A stretch of DNA of 64,000 nucleotides from Carnegiea gigantea (lineage: Eukaryota > Streptophyta > Magnoliopsida > Caryophyllales > Cactaceae), in contig JAKOGI010000527.1 of NCBI GenBank assembly GCA_029747015.1, positions 67,001-131,000 of the forward strand, given 5' to 3'. The notes under the pieces are model-generated. The model made no database searches. It was not told the origin of the DNA and saw only the letters and a program-made list of their open reading frames with translations. This document shows positions 36,310 to 48,860 of the stretch, in pieces. Made by a program: the position numbers and the translations under genes. Every line of letters starts with the position of its first letter. Position 1 is the stretch's first letter.

Positions 36310-37010
36310 ATTTAAACATCAATTTAATTAAGATCTACCACCCTAATTATAGGCCTCAATAAACTCCTACATGGCTACATCCTCCATAAGTCTCAAGCGG
36401 CCCATATTCTTTCCAATCACCTTATTCCAATTCTTCTTTGGTCTTCCTTTAGCCTTCTTACTTTTCGGAACATCAATCCTCTCATACCTTTGCACATGTG
36501 CATTTATATCTATTCTTTAAATATAACTAAACCATTTGAATCTTACTTCCTTCAACTTATCCTCTAAGGGAGCTACACCTACTTTCCGTCTAATAACCTT
36601 ATTCCTAATCCTATCCAATCTTGTATGGTTGCACATCTACTTGATCATGATCATCCTCATCTCCACTACCATAAACCTTCTAGCATGCGCCTTCTTAACA
36701 ATCCAACTTTTTGATCCACATAATAATCTAATCGAACTATCACATGGAAAACCTTTCCCTTTAACTTTATCGCGATTTTCTTAACACACAGTACTCCATA
36801 TACATACCCCACTTTTGCCATACCACCCTTATACGGTGGCCAATGTTGTCGATCTCTTCATTGTCTCGTATGATCGATCTTAAGTATTTAAACTTCTCAA
36901 CTTTCGATATGGTTATATCACCAATGATGACTTTCTCTATTATCTCTATTTCCTCTTCATTGAATTTATATTCTAAGCATTTTGTCTTCAACCTGTAATT
37001 GTAAACCTGA
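36310..37010 (-). pseudogene. RTE-type LINE 3' fragment (RT C-terminus)
   Basis: The frame from 36991 to 36767 reads KCLEYKFNEEE, VEKFKYLRSIIRDNEEID and HRIRVVWQKWGMYMEYCVL, the RT C-terminal block of plant RTE-type LINEs ('FKYLGSIIQ..GEID...HRI..GW.KW'). After a frameshift (about 36760-36340) it continues with SWIVKKAHARRFMVVEMRM, RLDRIRNKVIRRKVGVAPL, EDKLKEVRFKWF and KAKGRPKKNWNKVI, then the short VED-type end. Only about 0.7 kb of the 3' coding part remains, as expected from 5' truncation. Same family type as the split LINE at 42575-63290. Confidence 0.85.
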
Positions 37011-37729
37011 AATATAATTCAAATGAACTAGAGAAATAGATCATTAGATCGTGACAAGATTTGCTATTAAACATATGCATGCCCTTACTGAGCTAAACTG
37101 TGTACTTTACTTGAGGTAGACAATATATTTCTAACTGATTGTCGTTTTTTAAATTGACATTATATACACTTATTAAATTATGTTATTATAGTGTGATCTC
37201 TTGTTCCTTTATAAGCAATCAGGTCTCATATGAAAATTCCAAAGGAGACTTAAATAAATTGAACAAATGCATAGTGCTCACATGCCCCCTTGCATCATGC
37301 AATTTTTTGGTGAAAACAATAGAAGCTATCGCAAACTAGGCTTTTAAAGGAAGATCTAAAGAATCATGTCAAAAAAACAAGATGGTGATGTTTAGATTGT
37401 CATGGGCTATTTCTTTGGGGGGGGGGGGGGGGGAATGTGTTGACCCCTCTCTCTTCCTAGTGCATACTATCAGTGATGAGACTACTTATAAAATACGTTT
37501 TGGTGTAATAAGGATTCATATATATACTGTAAAACATTTGGATAAATCCTTGTGTTTGATACTACTTACAAATCCAATTCCTATAATAAGCTGCTTGTTG
37601 AGCTTGTTGACATCAATTATAACTGAAACAAAGTGCTATTAGGAGGTATATCAATGGTAGATGATAGAGAATCTTCACTTATTTGGGTGTAAGAACAAGT
37701 AACTGAAGCAAGGGGGTGGACAAAAGGTA
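37011..37729. other. Spacer with a G17 homopolymer
   Basis: AT-rich sequence without a recognised gene. The only distinctive feature is the G tract at 37417-37433. Confidence 0.5.
37417..37433. repeat. Poly(G) tract, 17 bases
   Basis: An uninterrupted G run in otherwise AT-rich DNA. It could form a G-quadruplex, and its length may be unreliable in sequencing. Confidence 0.9.
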
Positions 37730-38650
37730 GAGACTATTCTGATTTATTCAGATGAATAATGGCTAATGCTATTAAGGTCATATTCCCTTAAGCCACAACA
37801 TTGATTAGGCTTGTTGCACCTAATTATAGAGGTGATAGATTATCTAATCATTCAATTAAGTGTCTCATCAAACTGAGTATCAAGCTCTAAATGATTTTGC
37901 AAAAAGTTAAAAAAAGCTCCTGTCTCATTATGGTGTTCAACATAAAAAGTGGACAATAGATTTGTCCAATGATAAGTAGAAATGGGTAGAAGCATACTTA
38001 CATAGAAATTTCTCTATAGGTTGGTAACCTTAGCTTACATTTGTTTCCCCAAAAGTCATTATTTAGCATCTTTTACTATTTACGTTTTTTAAGGTATGGA
38101 AGCATGAAAATGGTTGAATTGCTACATAAAATGATGAAGATATCAATTAGCCCAAGTATAATAAATGAGCTTATTGAGTTGTATGATCAAGTGACTATAG
38201 AGCTAAGAGTTCAACATATAAATGGAGACTACACTACCATTCATATTTATCCATTTATGGAGAGAATCCTTTTCAACATCAAGTCATATATAGCAATAGT
38301 TTATACAAAAAATTGCTACTACTACTTATGTAAGGAGATAACTTATGAGACAATTTATATTGTCAAAGGGGAGAAACAAATTGGTGATGACCTAAAGAGT
38401 CCAGTTACTATTGGATAAAAGAAGTTGAATGTGAAAAACACAACATTTATAGTAATTAAGCATGATCCATATAAAATGATGTATCATTACTGCATGACGT
38501 TAGAGCAAGCAGGACATCTATATTGTTATATTTATGCACTCATGAAATATGTAAATAGGAAGAAAGCTCCAAATAGTTGTATCCTTCAACAATGGACTCT
38601 TCGTGCGAAAGAACATATTATGCTACACAAAGAAGTTGCTACACATTGAA
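37730..38650 (+). pseudogene. FAR1/MULE-type transposase-derived relic
   Basis: Degenerate reading frames resemble the MULE-transposase/FAR1 family: a TDQ block near 37742, KKWTIDLSNDK followed by KWVEAYLHRNFSIG (about 37945-38020), then an open frame 38041-38418. The piece at 38425-38646 carries HYCMTLEQAGHLYCYIYALMKYV and later APNSCILQQWTLRAKEHI. This fits the CxCx(n)CxH SWIM zinc finger and the 'P..YIL.RWTK.AK' end of FAR1-like proteins, with the His of the finger replaced. A single-base stop (TAA at 38416) separates the last two pieces, which are in frame with each other. It could be a MULE transposon or a dead FRS gene copy. Confidence 0.5.
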
Positions 38651-40329
38651 GAAGAGAAGATACAGTTAACTAGGATAAAATTGTAATTAAAAGTCATCTC
38701 ATAGGTATTAACGACCCAAAAGTCATAACTAGAAGAAGGGCACCAAAGGGAAGAAGCCAAGAAGTTATAGCAAATGTCCTTATACAGGACATAAGCAATG
38801 CATACGCTGTGTAAATGTCAATTTTAAATCCGATGAGGAAAAACCAATCCTAATTTAGATTTTAATGAAATCCATACTAAAATCTTCACCTACTAAGTCT
38901 AAACGGAATGTTAACTCTAATAGATTGAGGCCTACATATGATGCAGTCATGAACCTTGTGTTGAATACTTATACTAATGGTAAAATATTATCGGTATTGA
39001 GTTATATATATTTCAAATGTATGATAACATAACTCCAATTAAATATTCATCCTATTAAACCCTATAATTAATTTACATATTGAGGATAGTGAAGAAGTGG
39101 AGAAGCTATATAAGGATCCAAGTATTATAGATTGGTTTCTAAAGTGAGATTCGTAACCATCAATTAGTGCAAAGATCTATTTCCACCCTTTTATATATGC
39201 CCTTTTGCCTACAAAATAGACTATATTAGTATGTTCATTTCTTTTGGATAGTGTGGGGGTGTTTATAAGCTGAATAATATATTATAACTGTCACAATTTT
39301 TAAATAAAGATTAAAGTTTTTTGCAAGTAATCAGGTACCATTAGTTCAACTTAAATCAAAACAATAATCATTCCCCAGATGAAGCTAAATTGCATATTTA
39401 ACTTGATTTACATACTATGGAAGTGTGCGTTCAAATAATAATAAAGAAACTACTCTACATGCTAGTGGAGGAAACAAATCAAGGAGATTAATTGGTATAA
39501 TCAAACAGGTTAATCAACCAAATCAATAGATAAATCAAACATAGTTCCATGAAAGCAAAAAGATCTCACCCTTCATTTGGGGGAGGACAAAGTTCAATTG
39601 GCTACTAATAAATTGAAATAAATCAGCATTTTCAAAATGTCTATAGAATCATGTAAAAAACACAAGTAATTTAAGCATCACAATTTCGATTCATGATAAG
39701 AAAACTCAAATAACACGCCAATTATAAATAATTTAAACTATAATTATTCAAAAATTGGGGCAAAATCAAACCCACATTTTACAACAAGGTCATGAATATG
39801 TTTGTCAACACCTAACGACTTAGAACGAGGCACAAACGCTTAACGTCAGCAAGAATGTTAACATGGTAAACTTCATGGAGCTATGATCCATTGCATACAC
39901 TAGGTTCAGGGCTTCACCATATAAACCCTATTTGGAGTAAACAACAATCATAGTTTTTGAGTGAACAACCATTCATCTAGAGATTTGAATGCATAGTGGG
40001 TGCACAATCTCTATATTCTCCTTTAAAGGTCCAAAGGTGAAGATATTAGGGGTGATTAGCCCAAAAAAAACTGAATAAAACTGAAGTAAATTTGAAAATT
40101 GAAGAATCACCTCAATGCTATATGATTATATGTTTTGTATACATTCTGATCTCAAGGCACATTTGCCTTAAAGATTAAGGATCACTAGATCTTATTTGCA
40201 AAATTGGTTGAATCATCTTTATGTGCTTGACTGCTTATAAGTAACTTGCTTACCAAGATCATTGAGTAATTGACTACCTAAAGTTTCAAAGCCTCAGTTC
40301 AACTATCGTGAAATCTTATCGCCAAGGAC
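38651..40329. other. Spacer, nothing recognised
   Basis: AT-rich on both strands. No long frame or repeat structure was recognised. Confidence 0.5.
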
Positions 40330-41690
40330 CTTGATAAACTTGTTAGAATGGGACCTTCATCAGAGTCATAAAATTGGCACAACTTGAACTAAGCTTGATA
40401 AATTTTTTGAAACTATAATTAGATATTTGATTATGGAATTTTTGTATCTCATTTATGAGATTCAAATTATTTGTAAATATGCAATTCCATGATAAGGAAG
40501 GCATTGAACAAATTTTGGTATAAAATTTATTCATTACATGCTTAAAACTTGATAATGTGTTTTGCACTTCAAGAGATAGTACTTTACCACAATATGCTAA
40601 TATAGGTTAATTAAATTACTTACAATATAATTAATCAGTAATCTTGCTAATTATTTATTGAACAATTTTCAAGAAATAAGATTAACTTTTTGGTTTTTGT
40701 AATATAATCGCTGGTAGCATTTGAGATGCTTAGAAAGCATATTCAAATATATTCCAAATTAGCCAAAGATCAAAGCACTTCTGTTGAAAAGATAGCTAGA
40801 GGTCAACTATACCAGAATTGGAGGATGTCAACATAAAAGCTTGAAAGATGGTTCTACCTTAATAAAAGAAAAATATAATGACTATAATATTAAATGAATG
40901 TTAAAGACCAACTTTTTAAGACATAAATGCTGAGAATTGATTGAGTTATTGTCCAAAAGTGAATAGTTGTCAAAGCCCTTAAACCAACTTATAGCTATTA
41001 GAGAGAAGCATCCAATATAATATTTTAAACCATCTAACTGCTGCACCTTCAGCATCCTCCAATGGTCCCATTTTCACTTGCTATATGGATAAAGAAAAGC
41101 TCTGAAGAAGGAGAGTGCATAACAGACAAGAATAAAGAGCTTAGCTCCTATTCAAATGTGTTATTGTATTCTTGAGTGATCGCCTTCCAATCATTGTAAT
41201 CTTTTTATGCACACTTGATATTCCTTGTAAGATAAGAGGGTTGTGAGAATTTGCTCGTAAATAAGAGGGTTAGCTAAGTGTGCCATCCTCCCTAAATAAG
41301 GACTTACGAGGAATCACATCAGGAGAGGTCTTAAAGGGTGCGTTGTGGTCAAGGACCTTAGGTGGACACTTGCAAATTGTGTAAATCTCAGAGCAAATTA
41401 ATACAAGTGGTTGAATCCTAAGGAATAGTCTTTAGGTGGGGTCATAGCCCAGTTGAGGGATGATCCTCATGAACAAACTTTGCATGCTTTACTTTCGGGT
41501 TTACTCTCTTACTACTCAACTTCCTTTATTTGTTTGATCAGTGTCCTCGACTTTACAGTTCAACGTCCTTTAGTTTGCTATTATTTGGCATATTGTATGA
41601 TTAAGTTTTGATTTACAAATATTTATGATCACCTTATTCACCCCCTTCTTTAGGATGACTATGCTTACTTAGGACCAACTAAAACCAAAG
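40330..41690 (+). mobile_element. Probable copia-type LTR relic
   Basis: The sequence near 40339 (TGTTAGAATGGGACC) looks like an LTR start. The stretch at 41635-41690 (TTCACCCCCTTCTTTAGG...GGACCAACT) closely resembles the 3' end of plant copia LTRs, which encode the start of the CACCCCC...GACCAACA block. A weakly similar block (GTCATAAAATT context) recurs near 42150, so a second, more decayed LTR may follow. No coding region lies between. Boundaries are approximate. Confidence 0.4.
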
Positions 41691-42574
41691 CTGAAAATTA
41701 AAGTCTTTAAATTAGAGTTTTGAAACAAACAAAAATGTGGGAATGAAATGGGACAAACACATTGATTGTTAATGAAGTTCATGCAAACGAATTGGACTAG
41801 TCACTAACTAAGATCTTCCCTCTTAGAATTGAAACATCACCACTTCTGTTTACTTTAGAAAGTTACATCAAAGAGCTCCTCAACTCGTCACAACTCCCTT
41901 GCATGCTCGCTCACCCTAGATTAGGTCACATATGATCTGAGAATTCAAGACATATTTGTTACAGTCAACGGTCAACTAATTCAGCATGCAACGTTACTTC
42001 ATCACTTTTCATATGCTTAAAAATTGACAAGTTACTAGCATGACAAGCTCCCTAAGTCACCAAGTTCCTAGTGCTTCAGCACTAGAGTTCAATGTTCCTG
42101 AACTCATCTAGTCAAGATTCTTGATATGAATGCCAGAAGAACACCTTTATTAGTGTCATAAAATTTGAATAATTTGGAAAGTGCTTAAAATGCATTTTAC
42201 CAACATTCTAATTAATTGCATTAAATCTGAGAATTGCGTATATGTGTGTCAACGCCTAAATTAAATTAGAATATGCATTTCCATAATGGGTAAGGATAGC
42301 ATAAATTATTGTCTAAATTTTTTTCACCTTTTATTTAAAATTTGGCTACGTTACTTGCCCTCAACAATAATGAATTACCGAAAATGCTTAATTGGATTAA
42401 GTAACTTTAATTATGTGGCTAAATATCACTTGTTCAACTCTCAAAAAGTAAGATTAATTTGTGACTTTCACCATATTACAGTTGGTAACTTTTTGGATGC
42501 AAGGAAAGATAATTCGAAAGTATGCCAAATCTAGAAAGGCCCAGAAAAGATTTATGTAAGAGTTACATGTAGCC
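41691..42574. other. Spacer, possible second copia LTR relic
   Basis: No gene recognised. The block at 42130-42330 shares short stretches with 40345-40540 (for example GTCATAAAATTTG versus GTCATAAAATTGG, and a shared ATATGCAATTTCCATRATGGG-like patch), which hints at a repeated LTR. Confidence 0.3.
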
Positions 42575-42996
42575 AATGATATCAACAATAACAACAACTA
42601 TCAGTGTAAGTCCCGCTTATCCAGGGTCTATGGAGATTCAAATGTAAACAATCTTAGACATGCAGGTACTACCTACACAGAGGTCAATTCTAATATATGT
42701 ACCTACAAAAAAAATTTGGTAAAGTGTTTTAGAGTTACAGAAGAAAAACAAAAAAAAACTGTTACTATAAAAGGGAGCAAAAACATAAGTGACTAGTAAT
42801 GATATATAAATAATAGAGACAATTTTGGCATATTAAAATAAATAACATGAAGTCACCTAGTAACACGTTTAAATAAGATCGACAATACTTCTAGCATATA
42901 CGAGTTCTGGACACGCTTGATAAGTGATCGCCAGAACAACACATCCACATTTCCTATATGGTTAGGGTCTATGGGACAAGCAAGTAACATGCTATC
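42575..42996 (-). other. RTE LINE 3' untranslated end
   Basis: Minus-strand sequence continuing from the copia left target duplication. It contains a GCATGTTACTTGCTTG block and ends with the GTT-rich tail. The minus-strand open frame 43206-42853 crosses the LTR boundary and is not a gene. Confidence 0.75.
42992..42996. repeat. Copia target-site duplication, left copy (CTATC)
   Basis: CTATC directly left of the element start, identical to 52564-52568. Confidence 0.95.
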
Positions 42997-44350
42997 TGTT
43001 GATTTAGAGAGTACACAACCACAAGAGGGGGGTGAATTGTGGTGTCCGATTTTCGCTAGTTGCTGGCAAACAGTCTTAGACCCTGTTCGCACAGGTTGTT
43101 CCTGAGATAAGCAGAAGCGAAAATCCAACAAAATTGAATACAGAAATAATGGACACAGGATTTTTACGTGAAAAACACCTCTAGCCCAACTGAGGTGAAA
43201 AACCACGACCTACCTCGTGTAGGATTTAAACACTTCACTAAACGGGCTAATCATGTTACAATAGTAACACACCTTGTTACAAATTGCAACCCACGTAACC
43301 GTCTTCCCTAAGACAGGTTACCCACGTCCAAAATCCCCTTGATTTGGACACACACTCAACTCACTTTTGTGAAAGAAGAGTATAAAGAAAAACACCCTAT
43401 TACAATGCTTCTCAACTAAGCTAATATAGGGTACAATGAAGTCCTAGGATGCAAACTTTAAAAGCTCAAATAACTCACTTACTAGACACGGTTTTCTTTT
43501 CAAACTTTTAAGCTCATGAACACTAAATTTTTCTCTTTGAAAACCGATGCTTCTAACGTCCTAAGAAGCGACTTTATATAGTGCTTGGAAAAAACAATTC
43601 CTCAAATTTTTGGAAACTAAAATCCCTAAAGAATATAGAATTCTTTAGCCACAAGGGATGAGGAAACATGAGCTGGAAACACTTCCTAAACCGTGTGCAT
43701 AAGGCAGGTGATTCTCAGCAACTAGCCCATGTTTTTCTCAACAACCTTATCCACTTGCCAAAAATTGGATATTCTTTTTATTCAAAAAGATTTTGCAAAT
43801 CCCCTTAGATTTTAATAACCGTTTTAAGATAAGGGGTAAGATACTCCATAAAAAATCTTTCTTGCAAATCCTTGAAGAAGCTACTCAAAATCCAAAAGAT
43901 AAAAATCGTGCAAAACAGTTTTTTTTTTTTTTCGCAGCTTATTCTGGAAACACCCTGATCACCCTGTTTCCAGGATTGTTCTGATGGGTGATCCGAAATA
44001 TTTACCAAAAGAAAACAAAACCGTTTCAAGTAAGTGGTAAGTTAAGAGTTTCTGATTGGCATATTAACAAGAGTCTAAAAATATAAAACCAAATTAAATC
44101 AAGACATCTTGTTGTAACCACCAGTCATCTTGTAGAGAGACGAATCTACTGCAAACACTTCACAGAACCTGTTCCTCACAATTGTTCTTACATCGCTGAC
44201 TTGAGTACCTGTTCTTGATAAACTATTAGTCAAGCAGTTTTAATATATTGAAAAACAGTAGTAAGGCCCTGTTGGTAAAGCCTGTTTGGAACAACAACAG
44301 CAACTACAACACTTGGAATTATTATCATCAAAACCTTATACATTTTAACA
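42997..44350 (-). repeat. Copia 3' LTR
   Basis: 1354 bp, with ends TGTTAAAATG...AAATCAACA on the minus strand. It is about 97% identical by eye to 51215-52563. It contains the sense TATA element TATATAAAG (43572-43580). Confidence 0.95.
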
Positions 44351-44352
44351 AA

Positions 44353-44365
44353 TTCCCCCTTTTTG
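44353..44365 (-). promoter_or_regulatory. Polypurine tract
   Basis: CAAAAAGGGGGAA on the minus strand, two bases before the 3' LTR. It would prime plus-strand synthesis. Confidence 0.85.
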
Positions 44366-44822
44366 ATGATGACAAACCAAGTGACCATATTGACTTTCAA
44401 GGGCAAGTGAAGTGATTAGTACCAATTGTTCAAATTCACATGAAGCAGTTAGTATCGAAAAGATTGTAAGAAACTTAACTCATCCATGGCAAAACTAAAA
44501 CAATATTGGTCAACCTATCTTCCCCCTTTTGGCATCATTAAAAAGTAGGAGCGAACAGTCAAACAGAGGGTGTTTGCTATCACCACCACTTGGGTAATGG
44601 AGGAAAGTCAACAGGCGATACACTCAAGTGTATTGGTACGGTAATGAGATTGGCCATCCTAGCCACACACAAGCAATTCGCAACAAAAGCAAGCAAGGCA
44701 AAGCCAATCAAAAACAAGATAACCTGTCATTCACCAAACCAGTGCAACAGAAAGTACAAACTAGCAAGAGAGGATAACCAAGAGAAGTGAGAACAGGCTA
44801 TGAGAACAACAGATGGGGGTGA
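44366..44822 (-). other. Copia 3' untranslated region
   Basis: From the end of the extra ORF to the polypurine tract. No open frame on the coding strand was found. Confidence 0.6.
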
Positions 44823-46802
44823 TCAGAGAGCAGGAGGGGAAAATTTTGCTGAGAGGGAAGAAAGAAGGGCGAGGAGATCTTCATGGCGTTTTGCATTGAG
44901 AGCCTTTTCCTCGTCCAGGGCAGCCTTTACCGTAGTAAGCTCAGCACTGAGTCGAGAGTTTTCTTCCAAGGCAACCTCAAGCTTGACTAAGGAACTGCCA
45001 GGAACAGGAGGACGGGTTGTTCTAGTCCCCTGTTCTGAGGCAGACCCCTCAATCAAAGCATACCCACACCCCATAAGGGTGTTACTCCCAATCTCATCGA
45101 TGAACTGAGCTCCTACCTTCTTCTGTAGAGTCACCCCAAAATGCTCAAAGACACTAGTCAGGAAGAAACCATACCCCAGGTCATGTTCCCTGGAGGTGTT
45201 TGCAATTCTTGCAATATGTCGAACCATGATGGCAGGAAGGTTGATTTGCTCTTCCTTGTCCATCAGGTCCATAAGACACTGATCCATGGCATCGGTAAGA
45301 TTACGACCCTGGCCCCGAGGAATGACATTCTTGATAATAAACCAAAATATCAATTGATGGAGCGATGTCATGTCCCTTTTCTTCACGGACTTGGGTGTTT
45401 GCAGGCTTGGTTGCTGGCTAAATTTCTGGGAGAGCTCCAGCAGCCTGGCTGTCCCTAGAATAGTCTTGTCTTCTCTCACATATATATCAAAGCCCGTGGA
45501 GGGAGTCCCCAGAATTTTCCCTAATATATTCGCATCAAAGCGAAGCTGTTGCCCATTAACAATACTTGTCACCACTCCTTCGGTGACCGTGCAGTTGGCA
45601 TAGAACTCTGCCAACTCATGTACAGAACACCCCAACTAGGTGTTTGTAAACAGCTCATACCACCCCCGTGCACGCAGCTTGTGCAGAAACACCCCCAGAC
45701 CCTATTCCTCAAAATATTTTACCTTGATAATTTTGCCCCTGACGACCCGTCGCTGAAGTAATTGGGTCAGTTTGGCTGAAATGGCAGACGGGGTAGACTT
45801 CTTGGCTCTCTTAGGTTGGGGCTCAGTAGGAGGGTCTTGTGTGGACGCGTGTTTGAGGGAGGCTTTTCTCTTGGGAGTTTTGAGTTGTGATGGTTTGGAG
45901 GGTAAAGTGGAGGTTGATTTTAGTGCAGGCAGAGGCTTATCCTCTGAGGACTCTGAGAACACGAGAGTGCCCTGTTTGAAGGAGGTGTTCTCAGTGTCGC
46001 TATCTGATGAAGGTTCAGAGGAGGAATCAATTTCCTTAACAACAGGGAATGACTGTTTGGCAGGACGAGGCGTGGATTGAAAAGTAATTCGGGCTGATTT
46101 TCGAGTTGGCCTATTTGTGGGTTTGGCCAAAGAGGGGATTTGTGGTTTTGGTTTGACAGGGGTTTCAGTTTTTGAGGGTTCTTCAGTCTGGCCACTTTTA
46201 GGCCTTGATGGTGGTCGTGTTCTTGGCATTCTAGTACGCCTAGCCATAATTTTGTACCTTTTGCATTTCTCACCGGTTTGTGTTACCGGTGTGGCTTGTG
46301 CAGGCTTGACAGGAGACTCCTCCATTTGACCACTACTTCCCCCTTCTTCTTTTGACAAATCCTCCCCCAGGTCATCCCTAAAAACCTCAGGCCTTGTTTC
46401 TGGCCCTGTTTCCTACTCTGGAAACAGCCCAAGCGAACTGATGTCATCTAGTCCATGATCGAACAGAAAGATTTCATCTAAAGGCCCAATTTCTCTTTCA
46501 GATGCCCCAACAGGTTCTTGGGGTTTACATGCCCCCGTTTCTCCAAACAAAATCAATTCCCACCTAAATTTGTAAGGGATGTCTTCCAATTTCAGATTCA
46601 CTGTTCTAAGGTCGATGCTTTTCAAAAACCTAAAAGGTTTATAGACAATGGGTCAAGAAGGTTCAGTAGTTTTACCTTCCATGAGGGCCGTCAGAAATTG
46701 TGTAGGCGCAAACCGTGCTGTGGCTGTTTGTAAGGCTGTGCCCTGTGTCTGGTTGCCCTAAGTCAAGGCCGAGGAGCTCTTGGAGCTAATAGGAGACGCC
46801 AT
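44823..46802 (-). pseudogene. Extra (env-position) ORF of the copia element, Transposase_32-like domain
   Basis: From ATG at 46802 one frame runs 660 codons to a stop at 44823-44825, interrupted by five in-frame stops: TAG 46758-46760, TGA 46653-46655, TAG 46413-46415, TAG 45702-45704 and TAG 45636-45638. There is no frameshift. The N-terminal half is Pro, Ser and Lys rich with basic clusters (KKSTPSAISAK, RRVVRGKIIKV). The C-terminal half (about 45640-45000) starts HELAEFYANCTVTEGVVTSI and continues LRFDANILGKILGTPSTGF, resembling the plant mobile-element domain PF20167 (Transposase_32). The last 50 residues (LVKLEVALEENSRLSAELTT) look like a coiled coil. I see no signal peptide or membrane segment, so 'env' describes position only. 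Function unknown. Confidence 0.8.
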
Positions 46803-47227
46803 TGTTCAGAGGAAGGAGAGAGATTAGGGTTTCTTGAACAGAGTTTCAGAGCAAGAGAGTTTCAGTGGAGGTGAGAGATTGAGCAAGAGAGCTTTAAAGA
46901 GAGAGAGAGACATGCGAAATCTTTAAAAGATTTTGCCCGTTTTGCAACGGACTTTTGCATTTATTTAGGCCGCGCACGCCTCGGGAAGAGATTAGCAATT
47001 TTCAATTTGTTGCACATATTTGACAAACAAGAGGCGTACCTGTTCCTAGTGCTTGTTCTTGAGGTTACTTGCTCGGTAACATGGGACAATAAGGGCAATC
47101 TCATTAGACCTCAATGAGTGTCAGCAAGTTGCAAACCTCACATATGCTAAACATAGCACAGAAATTGATTGCAAACAAAAATTTAACATGTTGTGCCCGT
47201 AACTTTTAAATTTTGCAAACAGGGAGA
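46803..47227 (-). other. Non-coding spacer between pol and the extra ORF
   Basis: No open frame. It contains a GAGAGAGA-like run near 46890-46912 and would be the leader for the downstream ORF. A subgenomic or spliced RNA would be needed to express that ORF. Confidence 0.5.
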
Positions 47228-48860
47228 GAGAACAGGTTGGTCAGGTTGTTCTAATTAAGCCTAGTTCGAGTCTATTCCTTTCAAATTGTTCTCTACCCAA
47301 TGCTTTTGTGAATATATCAGCAATTTAATTTTCAGTGGCACAAAATTCATTGAGATCACTCCTTTCTCAACATTGTCTCTTAGAAAATGATGACGAATGT
47401 CAATATATTTTGTTCTTTTGTGTTGACATGGATTTTTGGCAATGTTAATTGCACTTATATTGTCACAATAAATAGGAATGCATCCTATGTCAATACAAAA
47501 GTCCTTGAGTTGTTGTCTTATCCATAATAACTGAGCACAACAAGATGCAGCTGCCACATACTCAGTTTCTGCTGTGGACAAGGCAACAGAGAGTTGTTTC
47601 TTGGTTGCCCAAGATACCAAACAAGGTCCAAGAAAGTGAGCCATACCTAAGGTGCTTTTTCTATTAACCAAGAAACCTGCATAATCAGCATCAGCATACC
47701 CAACAAGATCAAAGTTGCAACCTCTAGGATACCATAAGGCTAGATCAGGTGTATGTTTTAAGTATCTTAAAATCCTTTTTACATCCTTAAGATGAGTTTC
47801 TTTAGGGTTAGACTGAAAACGTGCACATAGACCAACACTGAAGACAATGTCAGGTCTACTAGCCGTTAGGTATAGGAGTGACCCTATCATACCCCTATAG
47901 GATTTCTCCTCAACTGAGGGACTACAATCATCCATTACCAACCTGGTTGAGGGAGAGATGGGAGTATCAATGGGCTTGGCCGACTCCATCTTAAAACGCT
48001 TAAGTAACTCTTTGATACGCTTTTGTTGATGGATCATGGTGCCGTTTGAAGTTTGCTTGATTTGCAAGCCTAGAAAGAAATTAAGATCACCTATCATGCT
48101 CATTTCAAACTCACTCCTCATCATTTTTGAAAATTCATTGCACAAATCATGATGAGTTGCATCAAATATGATGTCATCGACATATACTTGGACAATCAAC
48201 AAATATTCCCCCTTAGATTTTAGAAACAAGGTATTGTCTACCTTGCCTCTTGTAAAGTCATTTTCCAATAAAAAAACTTGACAACCGCTCATACCAAGCT
48301 CTAGGGGCTTGTTTCAAGCCATAAAGTGCTTTGTCAAGTTTGAAAACATGGTTAGAAAATTCATCACTTTTAAAACGGGGGGTTGTTTGACATACACTTC
48401 TTCTTTGAGGTACCCATTTAAAAATGCACTTTTTGACATCTATTTGATACAACTTGATTTCCATATGGGCTACAAATGCTATCAAGATTCGAATAGCCTC
48501 CATCCTTGCAGCAGGTGTAAAGGTTTCTTCATAATCAATTCCCTCTTCTTGGTTGTAGCCTTGAACCACCAGTCGGGCCTTGTTTCTAGTGACTGTTCTG
48601 CACTCATCCAGCTTGTTACGGAACACCCACTTGGTTCCAATGATTGTTCTATCCTCTGGCCGTGGCACAAGGTGCCATCCCTTGTTCCTTTCGAACTGAT
48701 GGAGTTCTTCTTGCATGGCTGTGACCCAATCTGAATCTGCAAGGGCTTCATTAATATTCTTAGGCTCAATTTTTGAGAGAAAAGCATAGAAAGCACAGAA
48801 ATTTTTTGAGTCTAGATCTAGTTTGAACTCCTGCATTAATATCAGACAAAATTTGATCAA
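47228..48860 (-). pseudogene. Copia reverse transcriptase and RNase H
   Basis: RVT_2-type RT. Piece one (48860-48258) shows [50 protein letters not shown] and [17 protein letters not shown]. Piece two (48292-47261) contains YVDDIIFDAT, where the family usually has FGAT, then FFLGLQIKQT, AYADADYAGF-like RNase H start (VGYADADYAGF), KKQLSVALSTAETEYVAA and YCDNISAINIAKNP. A frameshift sits near 48275 and another near 47330. After it the ADIFTKAL end block is in another frame, running on to about 47228. Region 48440-48380 is also distorted. RT copies genomic RNA and RNase H degrades it. Confidence 0.9.

Noticed and set aside
42853..43206. 117-codon minus-strand frame
   Set aside because: It spans the boundary between copia LTR and LINE 3' end, so it is a chance fusion of two unrelated elements.
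44800..45108. Arg/Ser-rich plus-strand frame
   Set aside because: Antisense to the coiled-coil end of the copia extra ORF.
44823..45635. Plus-strand open frames over the copia extra ORF (45141-45458, 45772-46080 and others)
   Set aside because: They are antisense shadows of a clearly coding minus-strand frame and show no family features.
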